The notes below the pieces were generated by a model. It ran no database searches. It saw only the letters and a program-made list of their open reading frames with translations, and was not told the origin of the DNA. Both the position numbers and the translations under genes were made by a program. A stretch of DNA of 37,323 bases from Bacteroidales bacterium (GTDB lineage: Bacteria > Bacteroidota > Bacteroidia > Bacteroidales > Muribaculaceae): positions 1 through 37,323 of the forward strand of contig JAUNFY010000021.1 in assembly GCA_030524805.1 (NCBI GenBank). Reading direction: 5' to 3'. The number at the start of each line of letters is the position of its first letter. Within the stretch, counting starts at the first letter, position 1. This document shows positions 16,868-26,384 of the stretch, one piece after another.

Positions 16868-19800
16868 TCAGAGCGGGGGAAGGGTCTGGATGGAGTGGAG
16901 GATGGAGAGGGCTTCCGTGACGGTCGGAACCGACTCGACCAGGAAGGAGCGCTTGCCGTTGACCTCGCGCAGGCGGGTGCGCGTCGGTTCGAGCTGAAGC
17001 CAGGCCAGCATGCGGCCAAATGCAGAAGACTCGTAATATGCCTTATTTTCGTCGCCAACGAAGTAGATGTACATCCGACCACCCTTGAGCGTGAGACGCT
17101 CTATACCGAGACGTTTGGCGGCAATACGGAGGGGTACAACCTTCACCAGCTCCTCCGTGGTGGCCGGTATCTCGCCGAAACGGTCTTTCAGGGCCGCGCG
17201 GAACTCCTCGATCTGCTCGGGGCTCTCCATGTTGTCGAGTTGCTGATAGAGGCTGATGCGCTCGCTCTCCTGAGGCACGTAGGATGGGGGCAGACGCAGC
17301 TCAAGATCGCTCTCGATGGTGCAGTCGGCCACAAATTCCTCCACCTTGCCGGCGTTGACGTCGGCAAAAGTGTCGGCAAATTCCTCGGTCTTGAGCTCAA
17401 GCACCGATTCCTTCAGTATCTTCTGGTAGGTCTCATATCCGAGGTCGGCGATAAATCCCGATTGCTCGGCGCCGAGCAGATTGCCGGCACCGCGGATGTC
17501 GAGGTCCTGCATCGCGATGTGTATGCCGCTGCCCAGGTCGGAAAAACTCTCTATCGCCTGCAGGCGCCGGCGCGCCACGGGTGTGAGCGGCACCCCTGCC
17601 GGCACCATGAAATAGCAGAACGCCTTGCGGTCGCTGCGCCCTACGCGTCCGCGCAACTGATGCAGCTCTGAGAGGCCGAAATTCTGCGCGTTGTTGACGA
17701 TGATGGTGTTGACATTAGGCATGTCCACGCCATTTTCCACAATGGTGGTGGAGAGCAGTATGTCATAGTCGTGCGCGGCGAAGTCGAGGATAGCCTTCTC
17801 CAGCCGTTCGGGAGGCATCTGCCCGTGGGCCACCACTACCCTCGCGTCGGGCACAAGCCGGCGCAGCATGTTCTCGAGCGCGTTCAGATTCTCGATGCGG
17901 TTGGAGACCACGAAGAGCTGTCCGTTGCGCGAGAGTTCGAAATTCACTGCCTCGCGCACCATGTCGTCGTCGAGCGTAGCCACGGTCGTCACCACCGGAT
18001 GCCGGTTGGCCGGGGGCGTGTTGAGCGAACTGAGGTCGCGCGCCCCCATGAGCGAGAACTGCAGCGTGCGCGGTATCGGCGTGGCGCTCATGGTCAGCGT
18101 GTCGACATTCACCTTCAGCTGCTTCAGCTTCTCCTTCACCGCCACCCCGAATTTCTGCTCCTCGTCTACTATCAGCAGGCCGAGGTCCTTGAACTTCACA
18201 CCTTTGCCGACGAGCTTATGCGTGCCAATGAGAATATCCACCTTGCCGGCCTCGAGGTCTGTGAGAATCTGCTTCACCTCCTTCGGCTTTTTCGCACGCG
18301 ATATGAATTCCACGCGCACCGGGAGGTCTTTGAGGCGCTGGCGGAAGGTGCGGTAATGCTGCATGGCGAGCACCGTGGTGGGCACGAGCACGGCCACCTG
18401 CTTCGAGTCGGTCGCAGCCTTGAAGGCGGCGCGGATGGCGAGTTCCGTCTTGCCAAACCCAACGTCGCCACACACGAGGCGGTCCATCGGGCGGGGGCTC
18501 TCCATGTCGGCCTTTATGGCCTGCGTGGCCTTCAGCTGGTCGGGGGTGTCCTCATAGATGAAACTGGCCTCCAGTTCGTGCTGCAGGTAGGAATCGGGCG
18601 AGAACGCGAAACCCTGCTCCTCGCGGCGTGCGGCATAGAGCTTGATGAGGTCGCGCGCGATGTCTTTCATCTTGCTCTTGGTGCGCTCCTTGACGCGATT
18701 CCAAGCGCCGCTGCCGAGTTTGCTTATCTTCGGCGGCACACCTTCCTTGCCGCGATATTTCGAAAGCTTGTGAAGGGCATGTATCGACACGAGTATCAGG
18801 TCGTCGTTCTGATAAAGCAGCTTTATCATCTCCTGCGGATGGCCGTTGGTGTCGGTCTTGACCAGGCCTGCGAAGCGTCCTATGCCATGATCGATATGCA
18901 CAATGTAGTCGCCAATCTCGATCTGGTTGAGTTCCTTGAGCGAGAGGGCGAGTTTGCCGCTGCGAGCCTTGTCCGACTTGAGATTGTATTTATGAAAGCG
19001 GTCGAATATCTGATGGTCGGTGAAGAAGCATATCCGGGCGTCGTGGTCTACGAAGCCGGCGTGCAGCGTCTTGTCGACGGGGGTGAAACTGATTCGGTCG
19101 CCCCGGTCGGCGAATATGTCTTTCAGGCGCTCGGCCTGATATGGTGAGTCGGAGAGTATGAGCAGGCGGTAGCCGTCGGCGAGAAGCCTTGTGAACGATT
19201 CGGAAATGAGGTCGAAGTTCTTGTGGTAGAGTGCCTGGGGCGATGTGTTGAAAGCCATCGAGGCGTCGGCGCCGGCAGCCTTGGCTGTCTCGCCGAATTC
19301 CACCACGCGCATGCCCTCCAGCCGGGCAGCGAAGTCAGCGGCGTCCACCACCCGCTCCATGGCATGCAGGTCGCCCTCGCCCGCTATCGCGGCCGATTCG
19401 GAATAGGTTTCCGAGGCGGTCTCCTTCACCGTGGTGAGCAGAATCTGCTCCGACGCGGCAAAAATCAGGGTGTCGGCGCCTGCAAACTCGAGCATCGACA
19501 CTCCATGCTCGCTGTCGCCCTCCGACGCCATCTGCGGCACCACCGTGATCTGCTGCAGCCTTTCTTCGGAAAGCTGCGTCTCCACGTTGAATGTGCGTAT
19601 GGAGTCGATCTCGTCGTCGAAAAAGTCGATGCGGTAGGGAAGTTCATTCGAATAGCTGAAAACGTCGAGAATCGAGCCACGGCGCGCATATTGGCCCGGT
19701 TCATACACGTAGTCGACCCTGCGGAAACCGAGGGCGAGAAGTTTCTCCTCCACCTCCCCGATGCCGACGTTGCGGCGCGTCGAGAGCTGCAGGGTGTTTT

Positions 19801-20221
19801 TCCTCAGCTCCTCCTTCATGGGCACCCGCTCGGCCATCGCGGCGGGATAGGTCACCACGGCGGTGATATCGCCCGAGAGCCATCCGTCGAGGGTTTCGGC
19901 GCGAAGTATCTGCTGCGGCGCGTCGACACGCCCGTATTTGATATGACGCTTGTAGCCGGAAGGAAAAAACGCGATCTCGCGGTCGCCGCATACTCGCGAT
20001 ATGTCGTGGTAGAGATATCCGGCGCTGTCGGCGTCGTCGGCCACCACTATCATGCGCCGCCCCGTGGCGGCGAGCCGTCCGAGCAGCACGGCGGCCGCCG
20101 ACCCTTTGAGGCCGGTGAGCGCGGCGCGATGAATCTTCCTGTCGTCTGCAAGCTGCGCGAGCGCCTTCACTTTCGCATCAGTGGCGAAAAGGGCGCCCGC
20201 AGCATCGATGGTAAGGCTCAT
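16868..20221 (-). CDS. mfd: Transcription-repair coupling factor
   Basis: This 1117-residue DNA translocase removes RNA polymerase stalled at lesions and recruits UvrA. The N-terminal third has the UvrB-like modules (GYKRHIKYGRVDAP, then FDDEIDSIRTF near residue 210). The RNA-polymerase-interacting CarD-like domain starts at GDYIVHIDHGIGRF (about 435). Helicase motifs follow: Walker A GDVGFGKTELAIR near 583-593, DEEQ near 684, and TMSATPIPRTL, with the second RecA half (VAHGQMPPERLEK, LRGRVGRSDRKAFCYF). The C terminus is the TRCF domain. Length is normal. Its ATG overlaps the stop of the upstream protease gene by 4 bp (ATGA), so translation is coupled in a nadB-ctp-mfd operon. Confidence 0.97.
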   Translation of the reverse strand: MSLTIDAAGALFATDAKVKALAQLADDRKIHRAALTGLKGSAAAVLLGRLAATGRRMIVVADDADSAGYLYHDISRVCGDREIAFFPSGYKRHIKYGRVDAPQQILRAETLDGWLSGDITAVVTYPAAMAERVPMKEELRKNTLQLSTRRNVGIGEVEEKLLALGFRRVDYVYEPGQYARRGSILDVFSYSNELPYRIDFFDDEIDSIRTFNVETQLSEERLQQITVVPQMASEGDSEHGVSMLEFAGADTLIFAASEQILLTTVKETASETYSESAAIAGEGDLHAMERVVDAADFAARLEGMRVVEFGETAKAAGADASMAFNTSPQALYHKNFDLISESFTRLLADGYRLLILSDSPYQAERLKDIFADRGDRISFTPVDKTLHAGFVDHDARICFFTDHQIFDRFHKYNLKSDKARSGKLALSLKELNQIEIGDYIVHIDHGIGRFAGLVKTDTNGHPQEMIKLLYQNDDLILVSIHALHKLSKYRGKEGVPPKISKLGSGAWNRVKERTKSKMKDIARDLIKLYAARREEQGFAFSPDSYLQHELEASFIYEDTPDQLKATQAIKADMESPRPMDRLVCGDVGFGKTELAIRAAFKAATDSKQVAVLVPTTVLAMQHYRTFRQRLKDLPVRVEFISRAKKPKEVKQILTDLEAGKVDILIGTHKLVGKGVKFKDLGLLIVDEEQKFGVAVKEKLKQLKVNVDTLTMSATPIPRTLQFSLMGARDLSSLNTPPANRHPVVTTVATLDDDMVREAVNFELSRNGQLFVVSNRIENLNALENMLRRLVPDARVVVAHGQMPPERLEKAILDFAAHDYDILLSTTIVENGVDMPNVNTIIVNNAQNFGLSELHQLRGRVGRSDRKAFCYFMVPAGVPLTPVARRRLQAIESFSDLGSGIHIAMQDLDIRGAGNLLGAEQSGFIADLGYETYQKILKESVLELKTEEFADTFADVNAGKVEEFVADCTIESDLELRLPPSYVPQESERISLYQQLDNMESPEQIEEFRAALKDRFGEIPATTEELVKVVPLRIAAKRLGIERLTLKGGRMYIYFVGDENKAYYESSAFGRMLAWLQLEPTRTRLREVNGKRSFLVESVPTVTEALSILHSIQTLPPL

Positions 20222-21864
20222 TTCCCCTCTCCTTTCAGGATTGCCTCATAGAGGGGCGACTCGAGGATTTCTACCGCCCTTTCCACCGCGGGATCGGAGC
20301 GCACCTCCACGGCCACCCGTCCCTTCTCGCCATAATAGCGCGAGGCTATCTCCTCTTCAAGATAAACCTTTATCTCGTCTTTCTTCAACTGCAGGTCGCG
20401 GCTCAGGTCGCTTCCGAGCGACTTCTCGAGCTCCTTGAGCGTGGAGTCGTTGGCCTCCGTCATGTAGCCCTGTTCGTCGGCCTGCTTGCGGAGCTCCTTG
20501 AGCAGCGCGTCAAACGACGTGTCGTATTTCATATCGCCCTGCGCCACATAGTCGGCAAATTCGGCGTAGGCCGCGTCGTCGATGGCGAAGTCGCCGATGG
20601 CGGGAGCCTCAGGATGAGCGGCGCGGTAGCGGGTGGCGTAGTCGAAAAATTTATTCTTCGTGATGAGATTGTAGAGCACGTCGGAATATGATATACCCTT
20701 CACCACCGAGTCGGGCTGCAGGCCACCGCCGTCGCGCACCTCGCGCCCGCGGGCGGTGTGGTATACGTTGGTCAGCGAATCGGGAGTGCGCGCCACGCTG
20801 CCGTCTTCGTTGCGCCGCGAGTAGTCGAGCGCCTGGATGAGGCGGCCGGAGGGGATGTAGTATTTCGACACCGTCACCTTCAGCAGCGCGTCGTTAGGCA
20901 GCGGGAAGGTGGTCTGCACCAGCCCCTTGCCGAAGCTGCGCGTGCCCACGAGCACCGCGCGGTCGAGGTCTTGCAGCGCGCCCGCCGTGATTTCGGAAGC
21001 GGAAGCGGTGCCGCCGTCGATAAGCACGGCCATAGGCATGTCCTTGAAGCGGGGATTGAGAGTGGTCTTATACACTTTCTCGCTCTCCTTTCCCTTTGTG
21101 CGGAGCACCGGGGTGCCCTTCGGCAGGAAATTGCCCAGAATCTCGATGGCGCTCTCCACGAGGCCGCCGCCATTGCCGCGGAGGTCGAGGATAAGGTTGG
21201 AGAAACCGGGATTGGCACTCAGCGTGTCGAGCGCAGCCGAGATCTCGGCCGCCGAGTTGGTGATGTACTGATTGAGGCGCACATAGCCGGTAGAGGGCGA
21301 AACCATGCCGAAATATGGCACGGAATTCTCCGTCACTTTCTCGCGGGTGAGCACGAAAGTCTTCAGCGAGTCGGCCACGTAGGGGCGTATCACCTCCACG
21401 CGCACCTCAGTGCCCGGGATGCCCTTGAGCAGTTTCGACACGTCGGCGTTTTTCTTCCCTTTTGTCATCACCGAATCCACCTTCACGATCCTGTCGCCGG
21501 GCATGAGGCCGGCTTTTGCCGCCGGGCTTCCCTCCATGGGCTGCGAGATGCACACGTAGCCGTCGAGCTCGGTGATGTAGCTTCCTATGCCGGCATATTC
21601 GCCGGTGGTCATCTTCATGAGCGCGTCGCGCTCGTCGGCGGTGTAATACTCCGTGTAGGGGTCTACGGTGTTGAGCATGGCGCGTGAGGCCGCATTGAAG
21701 GCGTCGTCGATGCGTATCGAGTCCACGTAGTTCTGCTCAAGCACCTTCACCATTGAGTTGAAGGTCTTGAGATTTCGCTGCAGCGACATATCGTGGCTCT
21801 TTTTAGCGCCCCCCGCCGCTGCCATGGCGGTGAGGATGGCGAGAGATATTATCAGTCTTTTCAT
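20218..21864 (-). CDS. S41 family C-terminal processing peptidase
   Basis: This 548-residue envelope protease has a signal peptide (MKRLIISLAILTAMAAAGGA). A PDZ domain follows around 100-135 (SQPMEGSPAAKAGLMPGDRIVKV). The S41 core contains the strand region LILDLRGNGGG, the nucleophile Ser in GGTASASEITAG near 283 and the general-base Lys in SFGKGLVQ near 310. The ~150-residue C-terminal helical part is typical of Bacteroidetes S41 enzymes. It trims C-terminal tails of periplasmic proteins; the target is unknown. It follows nadB by 33 bp and overlaps mfd by 4 bp. Confidence 0.93.
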   Translation of the reverse strand: MKRLIISLAILTAMAAAGGAKKSHDMSLQRNLKTFNSMVKVLEQNYVDSIRIDDAFNAASRAMLNTVDPYTEYYTADERDALMKMTTGEYAGIGSYITELDGYVCISQPMEGSPAAKAGLMPGDRIVKVDSVMTKGKKNADVSKLLKGIPGTEVRVEVIRPYVADSLKTFVLTREKVTENSVPYFGMVSPSTGYVRLNQYITNSAAEISAALDTLSANPGFSNLILDLRGNGGGLVESAIEILGNFLPKGTPVLRTKGKESEKVYKTTLNPRFKDMPMAVLIDGGTASASEITAGALQDLDRAVLVGTRSFGKGLVQTTFPLPNDALLKVTVSKYYIPSGRLIQALDYSRRNEDGSVARTPDSLTNVYHTARGREVRDGGGLQPDSVVKGISYSDVLYNLITKNKFFDYATRYRAAHPEAPAIGDFAIDDAAYAEFADYVAQGDMKYDTSFDALLKELRKQADEQGYMTEANDSTLKELEKSLGSDLSRDLQLKKDEIKVYLEEEIASRYYGEKGRVAVEVRSDPAVERAVEILESPLYEAILKGEGK

Positions 21865-21897
21865 AATTCATTTTTCTCAACAACGCCGGCGGCTGCC

Positions 21898-23481
21898 TCA
21901 TTGTTCGGTATGCTCGGGGTGCGGATAGTCGATGGTGAAGTGGAGTCCGCGGCTTTCTTTCCGCTCGCGGGCCTGGCGCATTATCAGGTATCCGATGTTG
22001 ATGATGTTGCGCAGCTCGCAGAGCGCGCGGGTGGGCTTGCTGGTGCGGAAGAGGCGCTCGGTCTCCTGATAGAGGATGTCGAGGCGGTTCCAGGCGCGGT
22101 CGAGGCGCAGGTTACTCCTCACGATGCCCACGTAGTAGCCCATGATCTGGTTCACTTCCTTTTCCGACTGGGTGATGAGCACCATCTCCTCGGGGTGCGT
22201 CGTGCCCTCGTCGTTCCATTGAGGCACGTCGTTGCGGAAGTCGATGCCGTCCACTCTCGCGGCGGCATGCTTCGCGGCGGCGTCGGCATACACCACTGCC
22301 TCTATCAGTGAGTTTGAGGCGAGGCGGTTGCCACCGTGCAGGCCGGTGCATGAGCATTCGCCCACGGCATAGAGACGGTCGATGCTGCTGTGGCCGTCGA
22401 GGTCTACCTTGATGCCTCCGCAGAGATAATGGGCGGCCGGGGCCACCGGTATCATGTCTTTCGTTATGTCAATGCCGAGCGAGAGGCATTTCTCGTAGAT
22501 GTTGGGGAAATGCTTCCGGGTCTCCTCGGCATCCTTGTGGGTCACGTCGAGATATACGTGGTCGGTACCGTTGAGCTTCATCTCGGAGTCGATGGCGCGG
22601 GCCACTATGTCGCGCGGGGCGAGCGAGAGCCGCGGGTCGTATTTCTGCATGAATTCCTTGCCGTCGAGATTCTTCAGCACGGCGCCGTAGCCGCGCATGG
22701 CCTCGGTGATGAGGAAGCTGGGGCGGTCGCCGGGGTGATAGAGGGCCGTAGGATGAAACTGGATGAACTCCATGTCCTGCACGGTGCCCTTGGCGCGGTA
22801 AACCATCGCTATACCGTCGCCCGTGGCGATGAGCGGATTGGTGGTGGTGGTGTAGCATGCTCCCACTCCGCCGGTGGCCATCACGGTGATCTTGGCCAGG
22901 AAGGTGTCTACTTTCTCAGTGGCCTCGTCGAGCACGTAGGCGCCGTAGCACGTGATGTCGGGAGTGCGCCGCGTCACTATCTTGCCCAGATGATGCTGGG
23001 TGATTATCTCCACGGCGAAGTGATTCTCATAGATGTCGATATAGGGGTTTTCCCTCACCCTCTCCACGAGCGAGAGCTGTATCTCGGCGCCCGTGTTGTC
23101 GGCGTGGTGGAGGATTCGGAATTCGGAGTGTCCTCCCTCGCGGTGCAGGTCGAAGGTGCCGTCGTCCTTGCGGTCGAAGTCCACGCCCCAGCTCAGGAGC
23201 TGACGGATCTGCTCAGGGGCGTTGCGCACCACTTTCTCCACCGCGGCGGGGTCGGAAAGCCAGTCGCCCGCCACCATCGTGTCGTGCATATGCTTGTCGA
23301 AATCGTCTACTTCAAGATTTGTCACGCTCGCCACTCCACCCTGCGCAAAATATGTGTTGGCTTCATCAAGCGTGGTCTTGCACACTATGGCAACCCGATG
23401 CTGCGGCGATGCCACCTTGAGGGCGAAGCTCATGCCCGCCACTCCGGAACCTATCACGAGATAGTCGTATTTGAATACCAT
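21898..23481 (-). CDS. nadB: L-aspartate oxidase
   Basis: This FAD enzyme oxidises L-aspartate to iminoaspartate, the first step of de novo NAD synthesis; under anoxia fumarate can be the electron acceptor. From the ATG at 23481 it has 527 residues. The frame is open to 23568, but those extra codons cross a GC-rich hairpin and do not look coding, and the FAD motif GSGVAGMSFAL starts at residue 9 with the chosen start. Other conserved parts are YFAQGGVASV, HREGGHSEFRILH, ATGGVGACYTTTTNP, QFHPTALYHPG and GECSCTGLHGGNRLASNSL. No nadA or nadC is adjacent, which is unusual but seen elsewhere. Confidence 0.93.
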   Translation of the reverse strand: MVFKYDYLVIGSGVAGMSFALKVASPQHRVAIVCKTTLDEANTYFAQGGVASVTNLEVDDFDKHMHDTMVAGDWLSDPAAVEKVVRNAPEQIRQLLSWGVDFDRKDDGTFDLHREGGHSEFRILHHADNTGAEIQLSLVERVRENPYIDIYENHFAVEIITQHHLGKIVTRRTPDITCYGAYVLDEATEKVDTFLAKITVMATGGVGACYTTTTNPLIATGDGIAMVYRAKGTVQDMEFIQFHPTALYHPGDRPSFLITEAMRGYGAVLKNLDGKEFMQKYDPRLSLAPRDIVARAIDSEMKLNGTDHVYLDVTHKDAEETRKHFPNIYEKCLSLGIDITKDMIPVAPAAHYLCGGIKVDLDGHSSIDRLYAVGECSCTGLHGGNRLASNSLIEAVVYADAAAKHAAARVDGIDFRNDVPQWNDEGTTHPEEMVLITQSEKEVNQIMGYYVGIVRSNLRLDRAWNRLDILYQETERLFRTSKPTRALCELRNIINIGYLIMRQARERKESRGLHFTIDYPHPEHTEQ

Positions 23482-23526
23482 GATTCGTACTGTTTGAGAT
23501 CGCCCCCACCCGGGAGGGCATTGGTA

Positions 23527-23554
23527 GGGCGTAGGCCTTTCACGGCCTGCGCCC
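23527..23554. other. GC-rich hairpin in the nadB leader
   Basis: GGGCGTAGGCC (23527-23537) pairs with GGCCTGCGCCC (23544-23554) around TTTCAC, with one T-G wobble. It lies 46 bp before nadB and 42 bp after the TPR lipoprotein gene. It could end the upstream transcript, though no good T run follows on the minus strand. Confidence 0.5.
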
Positions 23555-23595
23555 TTATTGTTCAGCACCTGTCGGCTCTGATTGTCCGGAGCGGA

Positions 23596-25278
23596 TTAGA
23601 GCGACGAGAGGTTGTAGCTTGCAAACTCGAGGTCTTTCTGAGCCTTGGCTGCCATCGACGGGTCGAGCTTCACAGCTTCGCGGAGGTTGGTCACCACCAT
23701 GTTTTCATTGTTGGTGCGTGCGCCCACAACTGCTGCGAGGTAGTAAGTGATGGCGTTGGGGTTCTTGATGGCTGCGAGAGTGCTCTTGGCTGCGCTGTAG
23801 TCCTTGTTGAGGATCTGGGCGAGAGCGGCGTTGTTGTTCTTCTCTGAGCCGAAGCTGTTGAGAGCGTTAGCCACCTTGCCTTCTTCAAGATAGAGCACAC
23901 CGAGAGCGGAAGCTGCCTCGGGCACGCCTGCTGCGCCGCCGATGAGGTCTTTAGCCTTGCTCACGTTGTCGTTGGCGAGAGCCACGAGACCCTGGTTGAG
24001 CTCAACCGACTTGTTGCCGGGAGCCAGACGGGCTGCCTGTGCGAGAGCGCTGCTGGCGGCGTCGTATTTGCCGAGGGCGAATTCAGTTGCGCCGAGGTTG
24101 TTCCAGGTGCGGTAGTCGTTGGGATAAAGCTTGGTAGCCGCGCTGTAGATGGCTTCCTTGCGTGCGTTGTCGTTGGTGAGGGTAGCGAGGTAAAGGATTT
24201 CCTCGAGGCTGAGCTTGGAGGGATCTGTAGCGAATTCCTGCTCCATCTCTGCGTCGCTCTTGCCGATCACGTTGACAGTGGCGATCACCTTCGAATAGCG
24301 GAGCTGCGGGAGGATCTGGGCTGCGAGCTCATCAAACACTGCGGAGAGGTTGCGGATCTCGCGTTCGCGCTGTTCGGGGTCCTTATACATCTTGAGCACG
24401 CTCAGAATGAGTTCCTTGTCCTGGATGTTGCTCTTCTCCACGAGCTGCTGGAAGCCTTCCCAGTCTTCGGGAGTGAACGAAGAAGTGAGTTCACCGAATT
24501 CAGTGATCTTGTCTTTGTTGAGCTGCTTCTCCACGTAAGCCACTGTGTTGGTCTCACGCTTCTCGGCAAGCTGGGTGTTGAATTCGAGCGAGCCGTCGGG
24601 CGATGCGTAGGAGTTCACTGTCACGCCGGCGATTTCCTTGTTGGCTGCTTCGTTGGCTGCCTTCAGCTGGTCGTTGAGGTCAACGTAGTCGGCTGCCTTC
24701 ACCTGGTTGGCGCGGATGTTGGCCTGGTTGATGAGGAACTTGATCTCAGCGCTGTATTTCTCCTGGATGATGCGCTCGAAGTTGCTGGGCGATGCAGCGG
24801 GTGCGAGAGTGGCGGGGTCGGTGAGGGTGGAGGTAGCGATCACGCCGTAGCCCACTTTCACGCGGGGAAGAACATAGTCTTTGCCGCCCTGGTTCACCTT
24901 GAAGTCGAGATAGAGGTCGCTGTTGGCCATCTCGGGCTGATATTTCACGTTGAAGGGAATGGTGACATTGCCGCCTTCCTTGTAGGAGATCACCTGACCG
25001 TTGGCGCGGGCGTTCTCACCCTGCACAGTCACCTGAGAGCTCGATGCCTCGCCGCCCTGCCATGCGAGCACGGGGGTTACGGTCACTACTGCGTTCTTGG
25101 GCATGAATTTTGCGGGAACTGTTCCGGTGATGGTGGCCGGCACTGTCTCTCCCACTGTCTCGAGGGGAGTCGGGTTGGTGGTGAAATACTCCGAGGCGAA
25201 CTCGCTCACCTTCTTGGAGCATGATCCCATGGAGAGAACCACGGCTCCAAGGGACAGATAGACTAATGTTTTTTTCAT
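23596..25278 (-). CDS. OmpA-like/TPR outer-membrane lipoprotein
   Basis: The product is about 560 residues and is a lipoprotein: signal MKKTLVYLSLGAVVLSMGSC with the lipobox Cys at residue 20. An ATG two codons upstream (25284) is also possible. Residues ~25-150 form a beta-rich N domain. At about 215-250 lies an OmpA-C-like peptidoglycan-binding signature (VTVNSYASPDGSLEFNTQLA, then EKRETNTVAYVEKQL). A C-terminal solenoid of TPR-like helices follows (YRTWNNLGATEFALGKYDAAS, then NKSVELNQGLVAL). Proteins with this layout are common in Bacteroidales and tether the outer membrane to the wall or act in envelope biogenesis. It is monocistronic with a strong promoter. Confidence 0.8.
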   Translation of the reverse strand: MKKTLVYLSLGAVVLSMGSCSKKVSEFASEYFTTNPTPLETVGETVPATITGTVPAKFMPKNAVVTVTPVLAWQGGEASSSQVTVQGENARANGQVISYKEGGNVTIPFNVKYQPEMANSDLYLDFKVNQGGKDYVLPRVKVGYGVIATSTLTDPATLAPAASPSNFERIIQEKYSAEIKFLINQANIRANQVKAADYVDLNDQLKAANEAANKEIAGVTVNSYASPDGSLEFNTQLAEKRETNTVAYVEKQLNKDKITEFGELTSSFTPEDWEGFQQLVEKSNIQDKELILSVLKMYKDPEQREREIRNLSAVFDELAAQILPQLRYSKVIATVNVIGKSDAEMEQEFATDPSKLSLEEILYLATLTNDNARKEAIYSAATKLYPNDYRTWNNLGATEFALGKYDAASSALAQAARLAPGNKSVELNQGLVALANDNVSKAKDLIGGAAGVPEAASALGVLYLEEGKVANALNSFGSEKNNNAALAQILNKDYSAAKSTLAAIKNPNAITYYLAAVVGARTNNENMVVTNLREAVKLDPSMAAKAQKDLEFASYNLSSL

Positions 25279-25370
25279 GATCATTGAAAAAAGTTAAATA
25301 AATTTTGGATTATCAGTCATTTACTATAATGCCGTCCTGTTTCGGCCGACATATCGGGGTATATTATTGC

Positions 25371-25401
25371 CAAAGTTACGAAATAAACATTTAATTTGCA
25401 A
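25371..25401 (-). promoter_or_regulatory. Promoter of the OmpA-like/TPR lipoprotein
   Basis: On the minus strand TTG (25399-25401), a 20-bp spacer and TAACTTTG (25371-25378) match the consensus. The leader is about 85 nt. Confidence 0.75.
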
Positions 25402-25439
25402 CTTTTTTGCCCTCAAATTTTCAATTCGGCCCCGGGGGC

Positions 25440-26384
25440 TCACGATTCGTAGAAGATGGCCTCTTTCTGGTAGCGCGCCATAAGCGTGTTGTAGGCCCAG
25501 TCGTCACATGCCTTGAGAGTGATGCCGCGCGACTCGTCGAGGATGTAGTCAGGTATCGGGGCGCCGGCATAGATGGAGCACACCACTCCGCCGCCGAGGC
25601 GCGGATTCACCTCCATCAGCAGGAAGCGGTTGCGGTCTATGTCGTGGATAAACTGCAGCGTCACGGGGCCGCGCAACTTGAATTTCTCTATCACGTCGCG
25701 GCTCAGACGGTCGAGGGTGGCGTTGCGGCACGTGATGGTGCGCGTCACTTCGCCGCCCATCACCTCAAGCCTCACGCGGGGCACCACCGTCAGTATCTCC
25801 CCCTTCTGCGACACGTAGCAGTCTACGGTGTATTCGTCGCGGTTGTCGATATATTCCTGCACGAGATAGTCGCTCAGGTTCTCGAGATGCATCAGCTCGT
25901 CGAGCGAATTGAATATCTTTATGCCTCTCGAAGCGCTTCCCTTGCGGGGCTTGGCTATGGCGGGCATCTTGGCGTTGATCACGCTGTAGGTCTTCGGTAT
26001 CGGGATGCCGGCGGCCTCGAAGGCTTTGGCGGCCTCCACTTTGTCGAACATCGTGCGGTTGGTCTCGAAATCGCCCACCGGGATGAACACCTCGGGAAGA
26101 TGCTGCTTCACCTTGGAGGCTATCTCGATGGCGCCGTCCACGAAGGGGAGGATGATGTCGATCTCATATTCCCGGGCCACCCTCACGATGTCGGGCACCA
26201 CGTTGGGGTCGCTCCAGCGCAGACCGACCACTACTTTCGCCACAAGGGCTATCGGTACCTGCTCCATCAGTTCGTAACTGACGATGTTCACTTCTCTTCC
26301 TATCCGCTCGCCGCTGCGCTTGAAAAGTTCGGCCATCGAGACACGCCTCGCGCCCCCGAGCATAAGAATGTTGATTTTTTTCAT
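25440..26384 (-). CDS. ATP-grasp enzyme (carbamoyl-phosphate-synthase-like)
   Basis: This 314-residue protein has a pre-ATP-grasp Rossmann part (INILMLGGARRVSMAELFKR) and an ATP-grasp domain with AIAKPRKGSASRGI, VQEYIDNRDEYTVDCY and the metal-binding end FLLMEVNPRLGGG. Members of this group ligate a carboxylate to an amine or thiol, or make acyl-phosphates, and are frequent in surface sugar clusters. The substrate cannot be told. Its start overlaps the stop of the LegB-like gene by 4 bp, so the two are translationally coupled and probably act on one sugar or glycan precursor. Confidence 0.8.
   Translation of the reverse strand: MKKINILMLGGARRVSMAELFKRSGERIGREVNIVSYELMEQVPIALVAKVVVGLRWSDPNVVPDIVRVAREYEIDIILPFVDGAIEIASKVKQHLPEVFIPVGDFETNRTMFDKVEAAKAFEAAGIPIPKTYSVINAKMPAIAKPRKGSASRGIKIFNSLDELMHLENLSDYLVQEYIDNRDEYTVDCYVSQKGEILTVVPRVRLEVMGGEVTRTITCRNATLDRLSRDVIEKFKLRGPVTLQFIHDIDRNRFLLMEVNPRLGGGVVCSIYAGAPIPDYILDESRGITLKACDDWAYNTLMARYQKEAIFYES

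Noticed and set aside
23482-23568. N-terminal extension of NadB to 23568
   Set aside because: The extra codons cross a GC-rich hairpin and place the FAD motif unusually deep; the ATG at 23481 fits the family.
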